Position numbers and translations under genes: made by a program | The notes under the pieces: model-generated | What the model was told of the DNA's origin: nothing | What the model saw: the letters and a program-made list of their open reading frames with translations, nothing else | Databases searched by the model: none | Part shown: one piece after another, positions 1-10,427 of the stretch | Position numbering within the stretch: position 1 is the stretch's first letter | Layout of the letters: the number at the start of each line of letters is the position of its first letter | Origin: Diplonema japonicum | Lineage: Eukaryota; Euglenozoa; Diplonemea; Diplonemida; Diplonemidae | Direction: 5' to 3' | DNA: 64,000 nt | NCBI GenBank assembly: GCA_964019335.1 | Contig: OZ025707.1 | Span: forward strand, 357,501 to 421,500

Positions 1-1
1 C

Positions 2-412
2 CTCTCAGACCTAGATGTTGGTTTGAGGAGCAATTATGAAGTCTTTTACGGAGTGGACCCTGACACTCGTGAGTATGAACTTAAGACTTCTGGCAAAGAG
101 TCGGTTGATGACATAAATCTATACAAGAAAGATATGTTCCAGATTGAGGCTTGGCTGGGAGAGTTGAAGGGGCTACTTGTGCGCACAACAGGGAACGGGA
201 TCCAAAAGTTACCAAGCAAAAAGCCTACCAAGGAGCAGTTGGACAACCTCTCAAGGTATTTGAAGAGCTTGGAAAAGCTGCAAAAGGTAGACTGCGTTCA
301 AAGGTTCGAGCTCAAGAGAGGCAGGTTGCGGTGCACAGTACCCGAAGAACTTCCTGAGCACATCCAAGAAAAAATGATGAAGATTTATGCGGAGATTGCT
401 GACGGGAATTGA
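2..412 (+). CDS. 3' part of an unrecognised gene, cut by the window edge
   Basis: The frame is open from the first bases of the window to a TGA at 410-412, so the 5' part lies outside. The bases at 1-8 read CCTCTCAG, like the intron acceptors elsewhere here, so this may be a last exon starting near position 9; that is a guess. The visible ~135 residues are charged and probably helical, with no signal peptide or membrane segment. I recognise no family or catalytic motif. The first in-frame non-ATG start usually called (TTG at 23) is unlikely to be a real start. Confidence 0.55.
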   Translation, partial: LSDLDVGLRSNYEVFYGVDPDTREYELKTSGKESVDDINLYKKDMFQIEAWLGELKGLLVRTTGNGIQKLPSKKPTKEQLDNLSRYLKSLEKLQKVDCVQRFELKRGRLRCTVPEELPEHIQEKMMKIYAEIADGN

Positions 413-854
413 AAACGAAGTTAGTTCACCTCATTTTTACTTTATTTCAATTTTTGCCTCATAGTGTTGACTCATTAATAGTGTCTTTTTTGTTTTTGGG
501 CCCAGGTCTCAAACCTGGGACCTGGACTCACAGACAGCCACCCTTCAGGTGAGGACCGGTAGATGCAACTCTGCATTGGGAATGTGTGATAAGTACTTTA
601 AAGGTTCTTTACCTTTCTGTAACTTTGAGGCCTTTCTGTGTTCCACACATTGCTTTGTCGCTTCCACTTCCTCACTTTTTTTACTCAACACTCAGACACA
701 AAACAAAGTGTCCCACCCCCCTTTTTTTTCTTCTACCCTCACCACTTGAACTCCTTCCCTCTTTTTTGATTTTGATTCTTCAAGCCCAAGTCGAATTAGG
801 CTCTTTTAAAAAGAAAATAAAAAAGAAAACTCGATGATTTAAAGGAAACCGCAA
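413..854. other. Intergenic spacer, T- and CT-rich, with a small hairpin
   Basis: No coding frame of note. At 501-519 a perfect 7-bp inverted repeat (CCCAGGT / ACCTGGG, 5-base loop) could form a hairpin. The rest is pyrimidine-rich on the + strand and ends in an A-rich stretch at 806-835, just before the next open frame. Confidence 0.5.
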
Positions 855-1586
855 GTGGAACAAAAACAATCCATAGCCCTCACTGAAATGAACAAACAGC
901 AACAACAAAACCTACTGGAGTGGCAACAGAAGCAAGAGGCAAGTCACGGGATCTTGCCGAGGGGGCACGGATTTGCACACCTGGAGAGGTTGCAGAGGTA
1001 CCTGGCGATGATAGTAGCAAAACGTGATGAGGAACTGATCCAAGTAGAGGATTTTGGAGGAGAACTGCCGTGGGAACGGAAAGTGGTGGGAGTAAAGCAC
1101 TTGACGCCGACGTTGGAGCAGCTCGGGACGACAAGTGGGATACTGCGGATGTACGCGGAGTCGCTGTTGAAATGGATGTCGGAGCTAAGATGGGTTAAAG
1201 AAGACACGACGTCGGAGGTGACGGCGGTGGAGTTAGCCCTAGACTTCGAAGCGACGACACGAAGATCGCTGGGAATGACGCAGGAGGAAAAGGCGCGAAG
1301 GATCAAGAAACTGATCCAAAAGATGAACGACAGGTGCGCATTACAAGGAAAGAAGAAGCCTTTCCCGGCGAAGAACAAAACGAGAGTGAAGTCCCTCATG
1401 GCAATAAGTGGGAAGGCGGCGATAGGCTTTGCAAGGAGACCGATCTTCGCCTCACGAGAAACCCAGGACAGGCTAAAAGAGCTGAAGACCAACCTGAAGA
1501 AGGACCGCATCAACCGTCTGCGAAAGACACTGGTATCCGCCATCGGAACGAAAGCGAGGCTCCAAAAAAGAAGCATCAAGAGATAG
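855..1586 (+). CDS. Orphan C-terminal domain of a LINE-type element (intact ORF)
   Basis: The frame is open from 843, with GTG at 855 and the first ATG at 888, and runs to 1586. From about residue 30 it matches, in collinear order, the C-terminal domain of the LINE remnant at 25.2-26.0 kb. Shared motifs are HGI(L/I)PRG, QRYL...(K/R)RD, a K/R-W...LRW pair, T.VT..ELA.D, FPA..KTRV and G..RRP.F. This is the region after the reverse transcriptase, and its function is unknown. Unlike the other copy there is no frameshift over ~240 codons. It may be a recent 5'-truncated insertion or a kept, exapted fragment. The Gln-rich N-terminus has no counterpart in the longer copy. It lies just upstream of the first giant NLR-like gene. 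Confidence 0.65.
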   Translation: MEQKQSIALTEMNKQQQQNLLEWQQKQEASHGILPRGHGFAHLERLQRYLAMIVAKRDEELIQVEDFGGELPWERKVVGVKHLTPTLEQLGTTSGILRMYAESLLKWMSELRWVKEDTTSEVTAVELALDFEATTRRSLGMTQEEKARRIKKLIQKMNDRCALQGKKKPFPAKNKTRVKSLMAISGKAAIGFARRPIFASRETQDRLKELKTNLKKDRINRLRKTLVSAIGTKARLQKRSIKR

Positions 1587-1756
1587 ACCCCCACCCCCCT
1601 AAGGGTGGTCCTCGAGTGGGATTTGCCCTTAAACATCGCCTTTTCTTTATGTTCTTCCGAAAGCGGGAATTTCCGAGCCAGATCTTATGTTTTGAGTTTT
1701 ATTTTCGTATCTTATAAACACCACTTATTCCCCTCTCGAACCACACACAGGACAGG

Positions 1757-4700
1757 ATGATGGACCTCGTGTTCTTCAAGTGGGCAGGTGCACCGGAACC
1801 ACGAGACGCCACACATGACGTGCCAGCCTTCCTCGAGGAGCTGGGTGACTGGACGAAGCGTGTGAGGCGAGATGCAATAGGAGAATTCATTGAATGGTTC
1901 CAACTGAACGAGGTGAGGCTCTCGGCACTGCTCGACGTGAACCAACAGCCCGACCAGTGGGCGGGAATGCGGGAGTCCATACTGGCCTCTGTGTGTGTGC
2001 TGCTGGAGCTACTGGTGCTACTACAAATAGAAGGTAGCCCGAGCAACATACACCTGTACCGTGTGGTGGCCTCTTTGGTGGGACAGCTCGTCATACACGA
2101 CAAGAGCTGCATTGCTGCTGATCAGCTGGTGGACTTCCAGAAACTCGTAAACAGGCTGAAAGACGAGGAGAAGCACAAGAAGCACCCTGAGTTCTTAGCA
2201 TACCACACTATCATCACTGGTGGATGCGTCCTCGGGGTGAGTCCCTTTGGCGACCTTGCTGCTGTGGTGAAGGACATGACAGCTTTCACGACAACGCGGC
2301 CCTCTGTTGAAGGCTTGTTCACTGGGACTGGGGAGGTAGAAGCACTGCGCAGTGCTGCAACACACAGCGTTCTTGTTCAGCGTCTGAAGTACCTGCTTAT
2401 GGCGGGCTTCATGTCTCACGGCCATGCGGGGAGCGAGGGAGACGCGGCAGAGCTCGAACAACTGGTCAAAGAGATCCACGATGTGGTGTGCCCTTCTGGG
2501 GAAAACGCTGAATGGAAGGTTCTCCCTGTGTCGCTGTGGGCGGGGACCCTTTCTGAGCTGTTGACATTCTCTCGTGTCGTGTCCTCGAAGGCAACCAACA
2601 AAGAGGGAGAATGTCGCCTTGTTCTCCACAACAACTGTGTTCTGTACCAAAGGATTCCTATGCTCGGGGAACGAGGGGCCATACAGTTTCCTGTGAATGT
2701 TAAGAAGGTGGTGGTTGGCTGCTTGGTATGTCTTCTGAGGCACGGAAGGCTGACACCTGGTGCACTGACAGAGTTGCTCAGGAAAAGTGAGACAACAGAC
2801 AACAAGAAGGCTGTGGGCGCATTGCTGAAGCCTGTGAGCGATGAGAAGGCTCAAGTAGTACGGCACAGGGCGGTATTTACCAGTTATGAAGTGATTGAGA
2901 GTGGGTTTCTTGGCAGTGGGTTGTCAGACTGGATTACCTGCGAAGTACTGGACACAGTGAGGAGCGACGTGGAGGCACAGTCACTTGTTGAGCAGATGGA
3001 GACCTTCGAGCACACGAAGTACTATTTGAACATCACGCTGAAGGAAAGATACGACAGTTTCAAAAAAGACAATGAGCACCTGCTGAATGAGGTGACGAAC
3101 CACCCAGACCAGTTTGGCATATTGCAAGCAATTGCAGAGAGGTACGAATGCAGCTTAGCTGTGCTTGCTGAAGCAATGGCACGGCCAATACCCCCGGCAC
3201 CAGCCCCAATCGTGCTTCACGGAACACAACACTTCACAAAGGACATCATGTCATTCCTCATGAACTTGGAAAATAGGGCGAAAGCAGCGGCACAGTGCAC
3301 AGTGGCAAAGGAGAGACCTGCGAAGTTGCAAACCTTTGTGAAGTGGTTCAAGCTGAACGAAACAAAACTCGGGTCACTGGTTGAGGTTCAGGACATCAGC
3401 AAGCCTATAGAGCGTGTGCTGACCGCTGTGTGCGTGCTGCTGAAGGTGCTGCAGCAGTCACTGGAGGACAGCGCACATTGCGAGGCGGGCGACACTGAGC
3501 ATGTAACCTTGAACAACATACACCTGTACCGTGTGGTGGCCACCTTGGTGTTGCAGCTCGTGACCTTCGACACTGGTTGCACTGCTTCGGATCAACTGTC
3601 GAAATTCCAGACACTCGCCACAAGTTTGAGCAAAGGAGAGAACAAGGCGTTCATGCACCCGGCATCGGCAGCGGACCACGAGGTCATCACCAAAGGGGGT
3701 GACATTCTCTCAAAAGCTTCTGTTTGGTATGATTCCTTTTCCGTTGCAGCTGGTGCTTTTGCGTTCGCGACATCGCACTTCAATTTGATCGTGATGTCTG
3801 CAGCCTGGCGTGGGGCTGTGTCCTTATCTTCTAGACTCAAAGGTATTTTGTTCCCAAGTGACGAACTTAAGATCGCAGCAATTTTCAACGCTCAATCTCA
3901 GCACCTGAAGCACCTGCTTCTGGTGAGGCCTCATGAAGCCACGGAGGCAGTACATGAGTTCGTTGACCTCGTGCACTCGGATATCTGCCCACAGAACAAG
4001 AGGAACTGGAAAGTGCTTCCTGCACAGCTGTGGGCAGGGACCCTTGCCGAGCTACTGGTGTTCTCTCGCGTCGTGTCCTCTGAGCAAAGCAAGGAGGAGG
4101 GGGAAGAAAAGTATATCCACAAAACTGGTGCCCTTTACCACAGGTTTCCTGTGTTGGGAGAAGACAAGGGACTCATACAGTTCTCTCTCATTGCGAAAGG
4201 CCGCATGGTGCAGTGCTTGATAGATCTTCTGAAATACGAACGCCAGCTGCCAAGTGTGCTGCAGGAGGGTCTTCGACAGGCGACTGAACTTCTGAGTGAT
4301 GTTCAGGAAAAGGCCAAAACGATCTTGAAAGATGAAGTGATAACAGAGGTGAGGAAGATGTTTGACGTGAAGAAGATAGAAGACTTGAAGAAAATCGAAA
4401 CTAAAGTGAAGAAACTGATGGCTGGAAAAGACATACAGGAACAGGTTGAAACTGAGGAACCTGACATGTTTTTAGGCGATGTGGAGATCGGCGACTTGGA
4501 GGTCATCGGCACTGGAGTGGTAAGGGAACTGGCTCTTTCTGGAATTAACGAGGGGACGATGGTACGGCACAGGGCAGTCCTTGCCTGCCTCGAAGTGATC
4601 GAGAGCAGGGTGCTGGACGACAGGATGTTGAAAACGATGAACAGCGAGGTGCTGAACACAATGAGGAGCGACAGAGAGAGAGAGCAATTGGAGAAGCAAG

Positions 4701-7700
4701 GACAGGTGTTCAAGAAGGCACAGCACTACCTGAGGATGACACTACAGACAGAGGCGGAAAGTTACAAGAAGGACATGGAGGGGTTGCTTGGGAAGGTGGA
4801 GAGGCTTCTGGAGCTCCGCAAGGTGGTTACCAGCGAGGAAGCTGTGCGGCACGTTGACGGGATACTGAAAGAGGCGCAGAAGGCTGTGAAGGTGTACGCA
4901 AGGAACCTTGAGGGGATGAACGCGATAGCTGGGGCGACCCTGCTGCTCACGACAAGCATCTCCGAAAGGGTGACAGGGATCGACAAGCAGCTTCAGGACA
5001 TGAAGAAGGAGGTGAGCGACATCCACAAATACCTCCAGCTGCACAGGGAGCTGAACGAGGACATCAGCCTCCTGCGACAAGCTCGTGTGGAGTCTTGCAA
5101 CAGCGACCTCCATGGGTGTGAGAGGTACTCGTACATGCAGGTTGAGAAGGTCCCCAAGAATAGTGACGACAACCTTGAAAGTTTCGACCCCACGGAATTT
5201 GCGGCCCACTTGTTGAAGCCCTGCTCTGCCGGGAGGAGCATTGTGTTCAAAGGCAGTTGTTGGGGTGCGGAGTTCTTGTCACTGGTGGAGGAGAAGCTAT
5301 GGAGCACCTACACCAACGACGATACTCAAAGCCTTCTCCCTGTTCACGTGTTCCTGCCAAAGATAAATAATCCGACGACACGCCTTGTGGAAGAGGCCCT
5401 GGAGGAGCAGCATGGGTTCACGAAGAGGAATGTGGAACGGCTTCAGGAAAAGACGAGGGTACAGAAGGCACACCTGGCACTGATACTCGTGGGGTACTCG
5501 TTCCTCGACAAGGAGTTCCTTTTGGATTCCATGAGAGAGAAGAGCAAGCTGAGTGAGTGGGGTGACCCCATCATCTTGGTGGAAGCAGACACCACCATCC
5601 TGGAGTACACTGCGGACAAGCTGTTCGGACGCAACTCGAGTGTGTGCATGGATCACGTTGGTGCGAATGGTAAAAAAAAAAAAAAAAATGGTCCACCACC
5701 TCAGGGTGAGGGAAATTTAAAGAAAACCTGTGAAGTGTACAGAATGAAGGAAATGAAGGACGAAGCCATCCAGAACATAATCGGCAGAGAGGAGGCTTCC
5801 ATCGGGGCAGTGCTGAAGTGCGCTCTGCATTACAGAAGGTTCTCTACATTCATTGAAGTGAAAGAAGAACAGCACATGACATTCCGCATGCTTCGTGCCT
5901 TCATTCGTACCATTTGCAATGAGGAGTGGGGGTTGTATGATCGCAAGATTGACGGAAAATGGCAAAAGCGTCCCTTTTCAACCATACTTACAAGTTTCCC
6001 CAGTTCTGACAAAAGTACGCTTCTGATGAAAACTATGTTGACGAAGATGGGGGAGGAAAAGGTGGAGGAAAAGGTGATGTGCGGGTGGGTGAGGTATATC
6101 ATGGAAAAGGTTCAAACCCACGGGGTGTTCACTATCCTTGATGATCTGAATACTGGTATGAATGATGAAGATGAAGATGCAAGGTCCGTCTATCGTCTAA
6201 CCAAAGAGATGAACATGGCCTTCTTGAGGACCTGCCTTGAGGAGTACCTCCGGCTGCCGTTGAGGTCACTGAGTACAAAGCACCCCTCCATCACCGACAA
6301 GGAACTCGTGAAGCTTCTGATGGACTACAACTCGCGCCTCGCACTTGACATGACACGGGACCACACGAGGCAGGCACCTTATGAGGACAGATGCCATGGC
6401 TTTCTGAGGGCACAGCACACAGGAGGGCACGATGTCGGCAAGCTGGACCAGCAGATGGTGCGGGACCTGTTTGCAGCCTCTCCTGTGGAGGTCTCGAGGG
6501 ACCAAGACGGGAAGAAACAGGAGAGGGTGTACAGCTTCAGCTCCGAGTGGCTGCAGGAGATCTTCACCGCCATTGCTGTCCATGACAAGCTGATGAGGTT
6601 CCCTCTGAACCGTATCTGTACGAAGTTCTTTGTGAGTGTCTTTTCTCACACCTATGTCTGCAAGGATGACACAGCCGACCAGGCTGAGCAGGACGAGCAC
6701 AGATGGGCACACTTCAGGAAGCAGAAAGACCTGATGGTGAGGAAGGTCAGAGAGGCAAAACCTGATTTCACCAAGGAGAAGGCCTCCAAGTACCTGGTTC
6801 TGGCGTGCAAGGCGGCGTGCGCTAGGACGGCAACATGGGACGTGCTGATGGAAGATCTGATGAACTACCCTGGTGTGCTGAGGAACTACTTGGCGAAGAT
6901 GGTGTTGAAGAAGAAAAGTTTAAACTCTGAGGATAAGCTGCTGATCTGGTTCAGGGACACACTGCTCTCGCTGGTGGAGCTGTCGAAGCTGCCGTGGTGC
7001 GATGCTCCTGCCGCCGTGGCGATCACGATCCTGTCGGCTGCGAACGAAAGCTTTGCTGGGATGGACTTCAGAGGGATCCGAATACCGGGGGCGTCCCTTG
7101 AAGACAGCACCTTTGACAGGACAGACACTGATGGTGTGGAGATGAAAGGAATCATTCGGACCTACCTGCACGGCAAGGACAAAATCAAAAGTTCCCTGAG
7201 GAAGGGCCTCCTTTCATTTGCGGCCTTCACTGATGACAAGGGCAAGGATACTGTTGCAGAGGTGTATGCGGACAAGGTGTTGTTCAGTAGGAAAGAAGTA
7301 AAACTGCCGGAAGAGATAATGAACCTGAAGAATCCGAAGATCCTGAGCAAGATAGTGCAAAGGGGAAAACAGTGTGTTCTTGTCGTTGCTTACGAAGTGG
7401 ACGGGGTTGTGACAATCGCTGAGTGTCAACAGGAAGAGGTTTCTGTGGAGGTGGTGAGCACGCCGATGGAACTTATGTTCATTGCAGACGACAGTAAAGT
7501 GTGGTGTGTGAATCGAGGTGAAGGGGGAATCGTGAGGGACGCAAAGGCAACGACAGGGGCTCAAGTTGGAGAGGAAGGGGGGAAGGAGCATAAAGTTCAA
7601 TGCGAACCTGTGTTAGTGAATAAAAAAAGTGATGAAAAAGTGAGGATGGAGTTAGCACAAGTTGTGGAGGGGCTCACACCAGTTGGGGTGGACAGGTTCC

Positions 7701-8854
7701 TCACTTTGAACAGGAGTGCAGATGGACTGTCGTGGGAGTGCATTGTGTACAGTGTAAAAAAGACAAAAATGGACAAGGAAAACTATCGCTTCCCGATCCC
7801 CGCAAGCAAAGAAGAAGGACCACTGCGACATGTGGTGTGTGGCGACACGCTGCTCGTGCTGGGAGGGGACAAGGACAGCAACTGGCTGCTGAAGGAGGAC
7901 AAGGCAGTGCGTCTGTACACAAAGAGCTTTTTTGACGAAAAGGAGCGAAAGAGGTTGAAACTTCTCAATGTTTACGCTTCTGCGGCGCGTACGTACTACC
8001 ACCTTGAGGGCGACTTGTTGGTGGAAATGGAGCCCCCAAAGGGGGAGTTAGTACTGGGTGGCCCTGTGTTTGAGATAGCTATCTCGGGTAAAGGCAAGGT
8101 TGGGACGTTGGTGCGGTGTGGGGACACCAAGATAGATGTTGTAACGTACTGCAAGGGGAGGAACACTGTGAGCCGTCTCAAGGAGCCGGTGGAGATGAGC
8201 TTGGCTGAGATCAAGTGGGACAACCATCAAAAAGTGTTCAAGGTGAGGTCTGACAAAAAAGAACAAGAAGAAGAAAAATGGTATAGAGCAGAAGAACTAG
8301 GCCCTGAGATGATAGTGTTGGTGAAAACAAGCCCGTCGGGAAATGATGATGTAGACCCCCCTGCTGTCCTGTCCTGTCCGGATCAAGAATACAAAGAGAG
8401 AACCCAGACCTGCGATCAGCTGGTGTACGAGGACACCAACCCCCCTGCAGATGATGTTGCCACCATACGTAACGGTCCACACCAGGCATGGATAGAGAGG
8501 CCGCCACAGCAGCAGCAGCAGGCACTCGTGGTGAAGACAGGTGACGTGACGAAAGTTCTTCTGAAGGCAGACTTTATAAACACAGTTCAGTTACTTTACG
8601 ACAACCTTGTCGCCGTTGTTGGCGGGAACGTGTACTTCTGGGGCTGGAAGTGCAGCATCAATGCTCAGTACGGTTACACACCAGCAGGGTCCACAGGTGA
8701 GTGGTACGTGAACAAGCAGCTCACTGATACCAACATCGTGAAGGTCGCAGCACCATGTCATGTATGCATTGCAATCAGAAATGAGAACAACACCTATTCA
8801 GGAGGAGGTACAGGCGAGAACCAATCAGCCGAGCCGTGCAAACCGAACCAATAG
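1757..8854 (+). CDS. Giant NLR/STAND-like protein, copy 1 (pseudo-NACHT, pentapeptide, RCC1-like)
   Basis: An uninterrupted 2365-aa frame; ATG 1757 follows an acceptor-like CACACAG at 1744-1750. Residues ~18-480 and ~490-1020 are two diverged copies of one helical unit (shared NNIHLYRVVA, WAGTL.ELL.FSRVVSS, VRHRAV). A helical linker follows. Around residue 1159 is a NACHT-like P-loop region in which the GKS/T is replaced (GSCWGAEF), and near 1243 a Walker B-like strand without acidic residues (LILVGYSF), so ATP hydrolysis is unlikely. Near 1590 is the YSF.SEWLQE.F.A motif typical of NACHT winged-helix regions. At ~1766-1797 are pentapeptide repeats (FAGMDFRGIRIPGASLEDS). The C-terminal ~500 residues look beta-rich, with an RCC1-like motif at ~2269-2351. 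An in-frame insertion at ~5625-5702 carrying A16 (five Lys) is absent from copy 2. Likely a cytosolic scaffold or sensor; the role is inferred. Confidence 0.75.
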   Translation: MMDLVFFKWAGAPEPRDATHDVPAFLEELGDWTKRVRRDAIGEFIEWFQLNEVRLSALLDVNQQPDQWAGMRESILASVCVLLELLVLLQIEGSPSNIHLYRVVASLVGQLVIHDKSCIAADQLVDFQKLVNRLKDEEKHKKHPEFLAYHTIITGGCVLGVSPFGDLAAVVKDMTAFTTTRPSVEGLFTGTGEVEALRSAATHSVLVQRLKYLLMAGFMSHGHAGSEGDAAELEQLVKEIHDVVCPSGENAEWKVLPVSLWAGTLSELLTFSRVVSSKATNKEGECRLVLHNNCVLYQRIPMLGERGAIQFPVNVKKVVVGCLVCLLRHGRLTPGALTELLRKSETTDNKKAVGALLKPVSDEKAQVVRHRAVFTSYEVIESGFLGSGLSDWITCEVLDTVRSDVEAQSLVEQMETFEHTKYYLNITLKERYDSFKKDNEHLLNEVTNHPDQFGILQAIAERYECSLAVLAEAMARPIPPAPAPIVLHGTQHFTKDIMSFLMNLENRAKAAAQCTVAKERPAKLQTFVKWFKLNETKLGSLVEVQDISKPIERVLTAVCVLLKVLQQSLEDSAHCEAGDTEHVTLNNIHLYRVVATLVLQLVTFDTGCTASDQLSKFQTLATSLSKGENKAFMHPASAADHEVITKGGDILSKASVWYDSFSVAAGAFAFATSHFNLIVMSAAWRGAVSLSSRLKGILFPSDELKIAAIFNAQSQHLKHLLLVRPHEATEAVHEFVDLVHSDICPQNKRNWKVLPAQLWAGTLAELLVFSRVVSSEQSKEEGEEKYIHKTGALYHRFPVLGEDKGLIQFSLIAKGRMVQCLIDLLKYERQLPSVLQEGLRQATELLSDVQEKAKTILKDEVITEVRKMFDVKKIEDLKKIETKVKKLMAGKDIQEQVETEEPDMFLGDVEIGDLEVIGTGVVRELALSGINEGTMVRHRAVLACLEVIESRVLDDRMLKTMNSEVLNTMRSDREREQLEKQGQVFKKAQHYLRMTLQTEAESYKKDMEGLLGKVERLLELRKVVTSEEAVRHVDGILKEAQKAVKVYARNLEGMNAIAGATLLLTTSISERVTGIDKQLQDMKKEVSDIHKYLQLHRELNEDISLLRQARVESCNSDLHGCERYSYMQVEKVPKNSDDNLESFDPTEFAAHLLKPCSAGRSIVFKGSCWGAEFLSLVEEKLWSTYTNDDTQSLLPVHVFLPKINNPTTRLVEEALEEQHGFTKRNVERLQEKTRVQKAHLALILVGYSFLDKEFLLDSMREKSKLSEWGDPIILVEADTTILEYTADKLFGRNSSVCMDHVGANGKKKKKNGPPPQGEGNLKKTCEVYRMKEMKDEAIQNIIGREEASIGAVLKCALHYRRFSTFIEVKEEQHMTFRMLRAFIRTICNEEWGLYDRKIDGKWQKRPFSTILTSFPSSDKSTLLMKTMLTKMGEEKVEEKVMCGWVRYIMEKVQTHGVFTILDDLNTGMNDEDEDARSVYRLTKEMNMAFLRTCLEEYLRLPLRSLSTKHPSITDKELVKLLMDYNSRLALDMTRDHTRQAPYEDRCHGFLRAQHTGGHDVGKLDQQMVRDLFAASPVEVSRDQDGKKQERVYSFSSEWLQEIFTAIAVHDKLMRFPLNRICTKFFVSVFSHTYVCKDDTADQAEQDEHRWAHFRKQKDLMVRKVREAKPDFTKEKASKYLVLACKAACARTATWDVLMEDLMNYPGVLRNYLAKMVLKKKSLNSEDKLLIWFRDTLLSLVELSKLPWCDAPAAVAITILSAANESFAGMDFRGIRIPGASLEDSTFDRTDTDGVEMKGIIRTYLHGKDKIKSSLRKGLLSFAAFTDDKGKDTVAEVYADKVLFSRKEVKLPEEIMNLKNPKILSKIVQRGKQCVLVVAYEVDGVVTIAECQQEEVSVEVVSTPMELMFIADDSKVWCVNRGEGGIVRDAKATTGAQVGEEGGKEHKVQCEPVLVNKKSDEKVRMELAQVVEGLTPVGVDRFLTLNRSADGLSWECIVYSVKKTKMDKENYRFPIPASKEEGPLRHVVCGDTLLVLGGDKDSNWLLKEDKAVRLYTKSFFDEKERKRLKLLNVYASAARTYYHLEGDLLVEMEPPKGELVLGGPVFEIAISGKGKVGTLVRCGDTKIDVVTYCKGRNTVSRLKEPVEMSLAEIKWDNHQKVFKVRSDKKEQEEEKWYRAEELGPEMIVLVKTSPSGNDDVDPPAVLSCPDQEYKERTQTCDQLVYEDTNPPADDVATIRNGPHQAWIERPPQQQQQALVVKTGDVTKVLLKADFINTVQLLYDNLVAVVGGNVYFWGWKCSINAQYGYTPAGSTGEWYVNKQLTDTNIVKVAAPCHVCIAIRNENNTYSGGGTGENQSAEPCKPNQ
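5625..5702 (+). other. Copy-1-specific in-frame insertion with A16 tract
   Basis: Copy 2 reads straight through here (AAGCT then TCAGGGTGAGG). Copy 1 carries about 78 extra bases that keep frame and contain a run of 16 A. An intron from the GT before the A run to the CTCAG would break the frame in the genomic sequence as given, so I read it as an insertion or a homopolymer-length error around a short intron. Confidence 0.5.
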
Positions 8855-9862
8855 CTGACGATACCGGGGGGGACGTGGCGGGGGTGATTGTATGAGTTCT
8901 TTACTTTGTAGAAATTGTTCACAGAATTCACGGAGAAGAAGCCAGATGCTGGCTGGTGGTGCTGACTTGTCCGCCGACGGAGCTGACAAATAACGAATCG
9001 ACAGCAATGGAATAAAATAAAAAACGCTGAACATTCGATGAACGTTTAGAAAAAATACAAAGAAAAAAGACGTGGTGAGGCCAAAAATAAAAAAATAAAA
9101 AAATGGGTGTGGCACGCCATGTCTGAAACTAAAAAAAAAAAATTATTCCCACTTTTAATGGCCGGAATGGCCTTAGATGTCCAAAAAAATAGTCAAAAAA
9201 AAACCCACCCCAAGGTTTTTTTCAAGGGGTTGGGTACATTTTTTTCACGACAAGACCCATTTTTTTCACCCTAAAGCCCATAATTTAACTCCAAAATCTC
9301 AGAATTTAACTAGTTAAATTATGGCCATTTCGCGTTATGTTATGAGGCCCCTAGTGAGTGAAGAAAATGACGAAGAGTGAAATAGAAACAAAAAGAACCA
9401 CGATTTCTTAATCCTCTTAATCCTCAAAGCATCTGCTTGTTCCTCCACCTCTCACTGCCCTCCATTTTGTCCTATTCTTTAACGATTTAACTAAAACGGA
9501 CGGGTGGGCTTTCTTGATGGTAACATCTAAGAATCGCTAATCGATTCTTTTTCTGAAGACTTTATTTGCTCTCTTTGTTCGCTTGCTCTCCGCTTTCACT
9601 CCTTTAATATAAAACCCTCTCTTTTTCTTTGTTTCTTAACCATTAAAGGACGAAGTGCCAGATAACTTTAATTTTGTGCAAAGGCATTGTTTAAGTGTTA
9701 CCCCACCATATTCTTGCACGGAAGAACGCCAGTAAGATTATATAATAATGCGACATGACTGGGACGCAAGCATCCTCTGCTCAACCCGACGGAAAGAAGG
9801 AGTAGAAGTACCAAAGGAAGAACAAGATTCTTGTTGATCTTCCTTCTACGGTAAGACCGAAG
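8855..9862. other. Intergenic spacer after NLR-like copy 1
   Basis: The first ~60 bases (GATACCGGGGGGG..GTGGCGGGG.TGATTGTATGA) are homologous to sequence just after the conserved end of copy 2, so the duplication reached into the 3' flank. A-rich sequence follows, then the hairpin element at 9276-9345. No credible gene seen. Confidence 0.55.
9276..9345. repeat. Hairpin-forming repeat, copy B
   Basis: It contains the perfect 18-base palindrome AATTTAACTAGTTAAATT at 9303-9320, plus a partial direct copy of one arm. The frame of the element (GCCCAT...AAATCTCA...stem...ATGGCC) matches the copy at 44816-44870, where the stem sequence is different but still self-complementary. Confidence 0.55.
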
Positions 9863-9905
9863 GAAGGTTTGATAAGTTTTCGGTGTGCGGGTGGACTCAT
9901 CCTTG
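9863..9905 (-). repeat. Dispersed repeat R2, inverted copy
   Basis: Reverse complement of the R2 element found at 26067-26111 and 33809-33852; the shared core is CACCCGCACACCGAAA followed by T/A-rich sequence. As at 26 kb, it lies just upstream of an R1 copy, but here R2 is inverted. Confidence 0.6.
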
Positions 9906-9952
9906 CTTCTTGCTCCTTTCTGTTTTCTCTTTTGGTATCCTTCTTTTAAAAG

Positions 9953-10427
9953 AAAGATGTGAGAATAGTATCCACTTTGCCGAAGGACTATCCATGAGGA
10001 TGATAACTTTGGGAGTAGAAAAAAGTCGACGATTGAGCCCCCCCTTTTTTTTTTGCCAGAAGCTCCTTTAATGGTTTAACAAAGAAAAAAGGGAAAGAAA
10101 ACACGTTTTATCTTTCCTTCGAATCTCAGCCTGCACTCCTCTATTAGACTCCGCAAGACGCTCAGGGCCTCGATTGGGACAAAAGCAATACTCCAGAAGG
10201 GGAGTATAAATAGACAGCCCTCCCCAACCCACCCAAGGGCGGCCCTCCATGAGGGGGTTTGTCCTGCACTTTGAGTTTTTTTTTTTTTTTTTTTTTTGGG
10301 CGTCTTCGGGCCTGAGTCTCGGGTATATACTTGTATTTTCTTTTGTCTTTGAGTGTTTTTTTCTTTTTTTTTTTTCTCGCATTTCTTTTTCTCTTTTAGT
10401 GTAAAGAAAGAAAACCCTAATAACCCC
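9953..10427 (+). repeat. Dispersed repeat R1, copy 1
   Basis: Begins AAAGATGTGAGAATAGTAT and matches 26117-26463 over most of its length (for example CCGAAGGACTATCCATGAGG, ACACGTTTTATCTTTCCTTC and GTGTAAAGAAAGAAAA). This copy has ~130 extra bases in the middle (about 10155-10285). No coding capacity. It could be a SINE-, MITE- or LTR-derived repeat; no terminal repeats were found by eye. Confidence 0.7.

Noticed and set aside
480-560. Possible tRNA-like fold around the CCCAGGT/ACCTGGG hairpin
   Set aside because: No second arm, acceptor stem or T-loop consensus could be found; only a simple hairpin is supported.
2195-2866. Minus-strand frames inside the two NLR-like genes (for example 223 codons here, 198 at 13934-14530)
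   Set aside because: They mirror the conserved + strand frame, have no recognisable domains and vary between copies as expected of shadows.
5669-5702. 34-bp intron (GT, A run, CTCAG) in NLR-like copy 1
   Set aside because: Removing it puts a TGA in frame directly after the junction, while the unspliced frame stays open.
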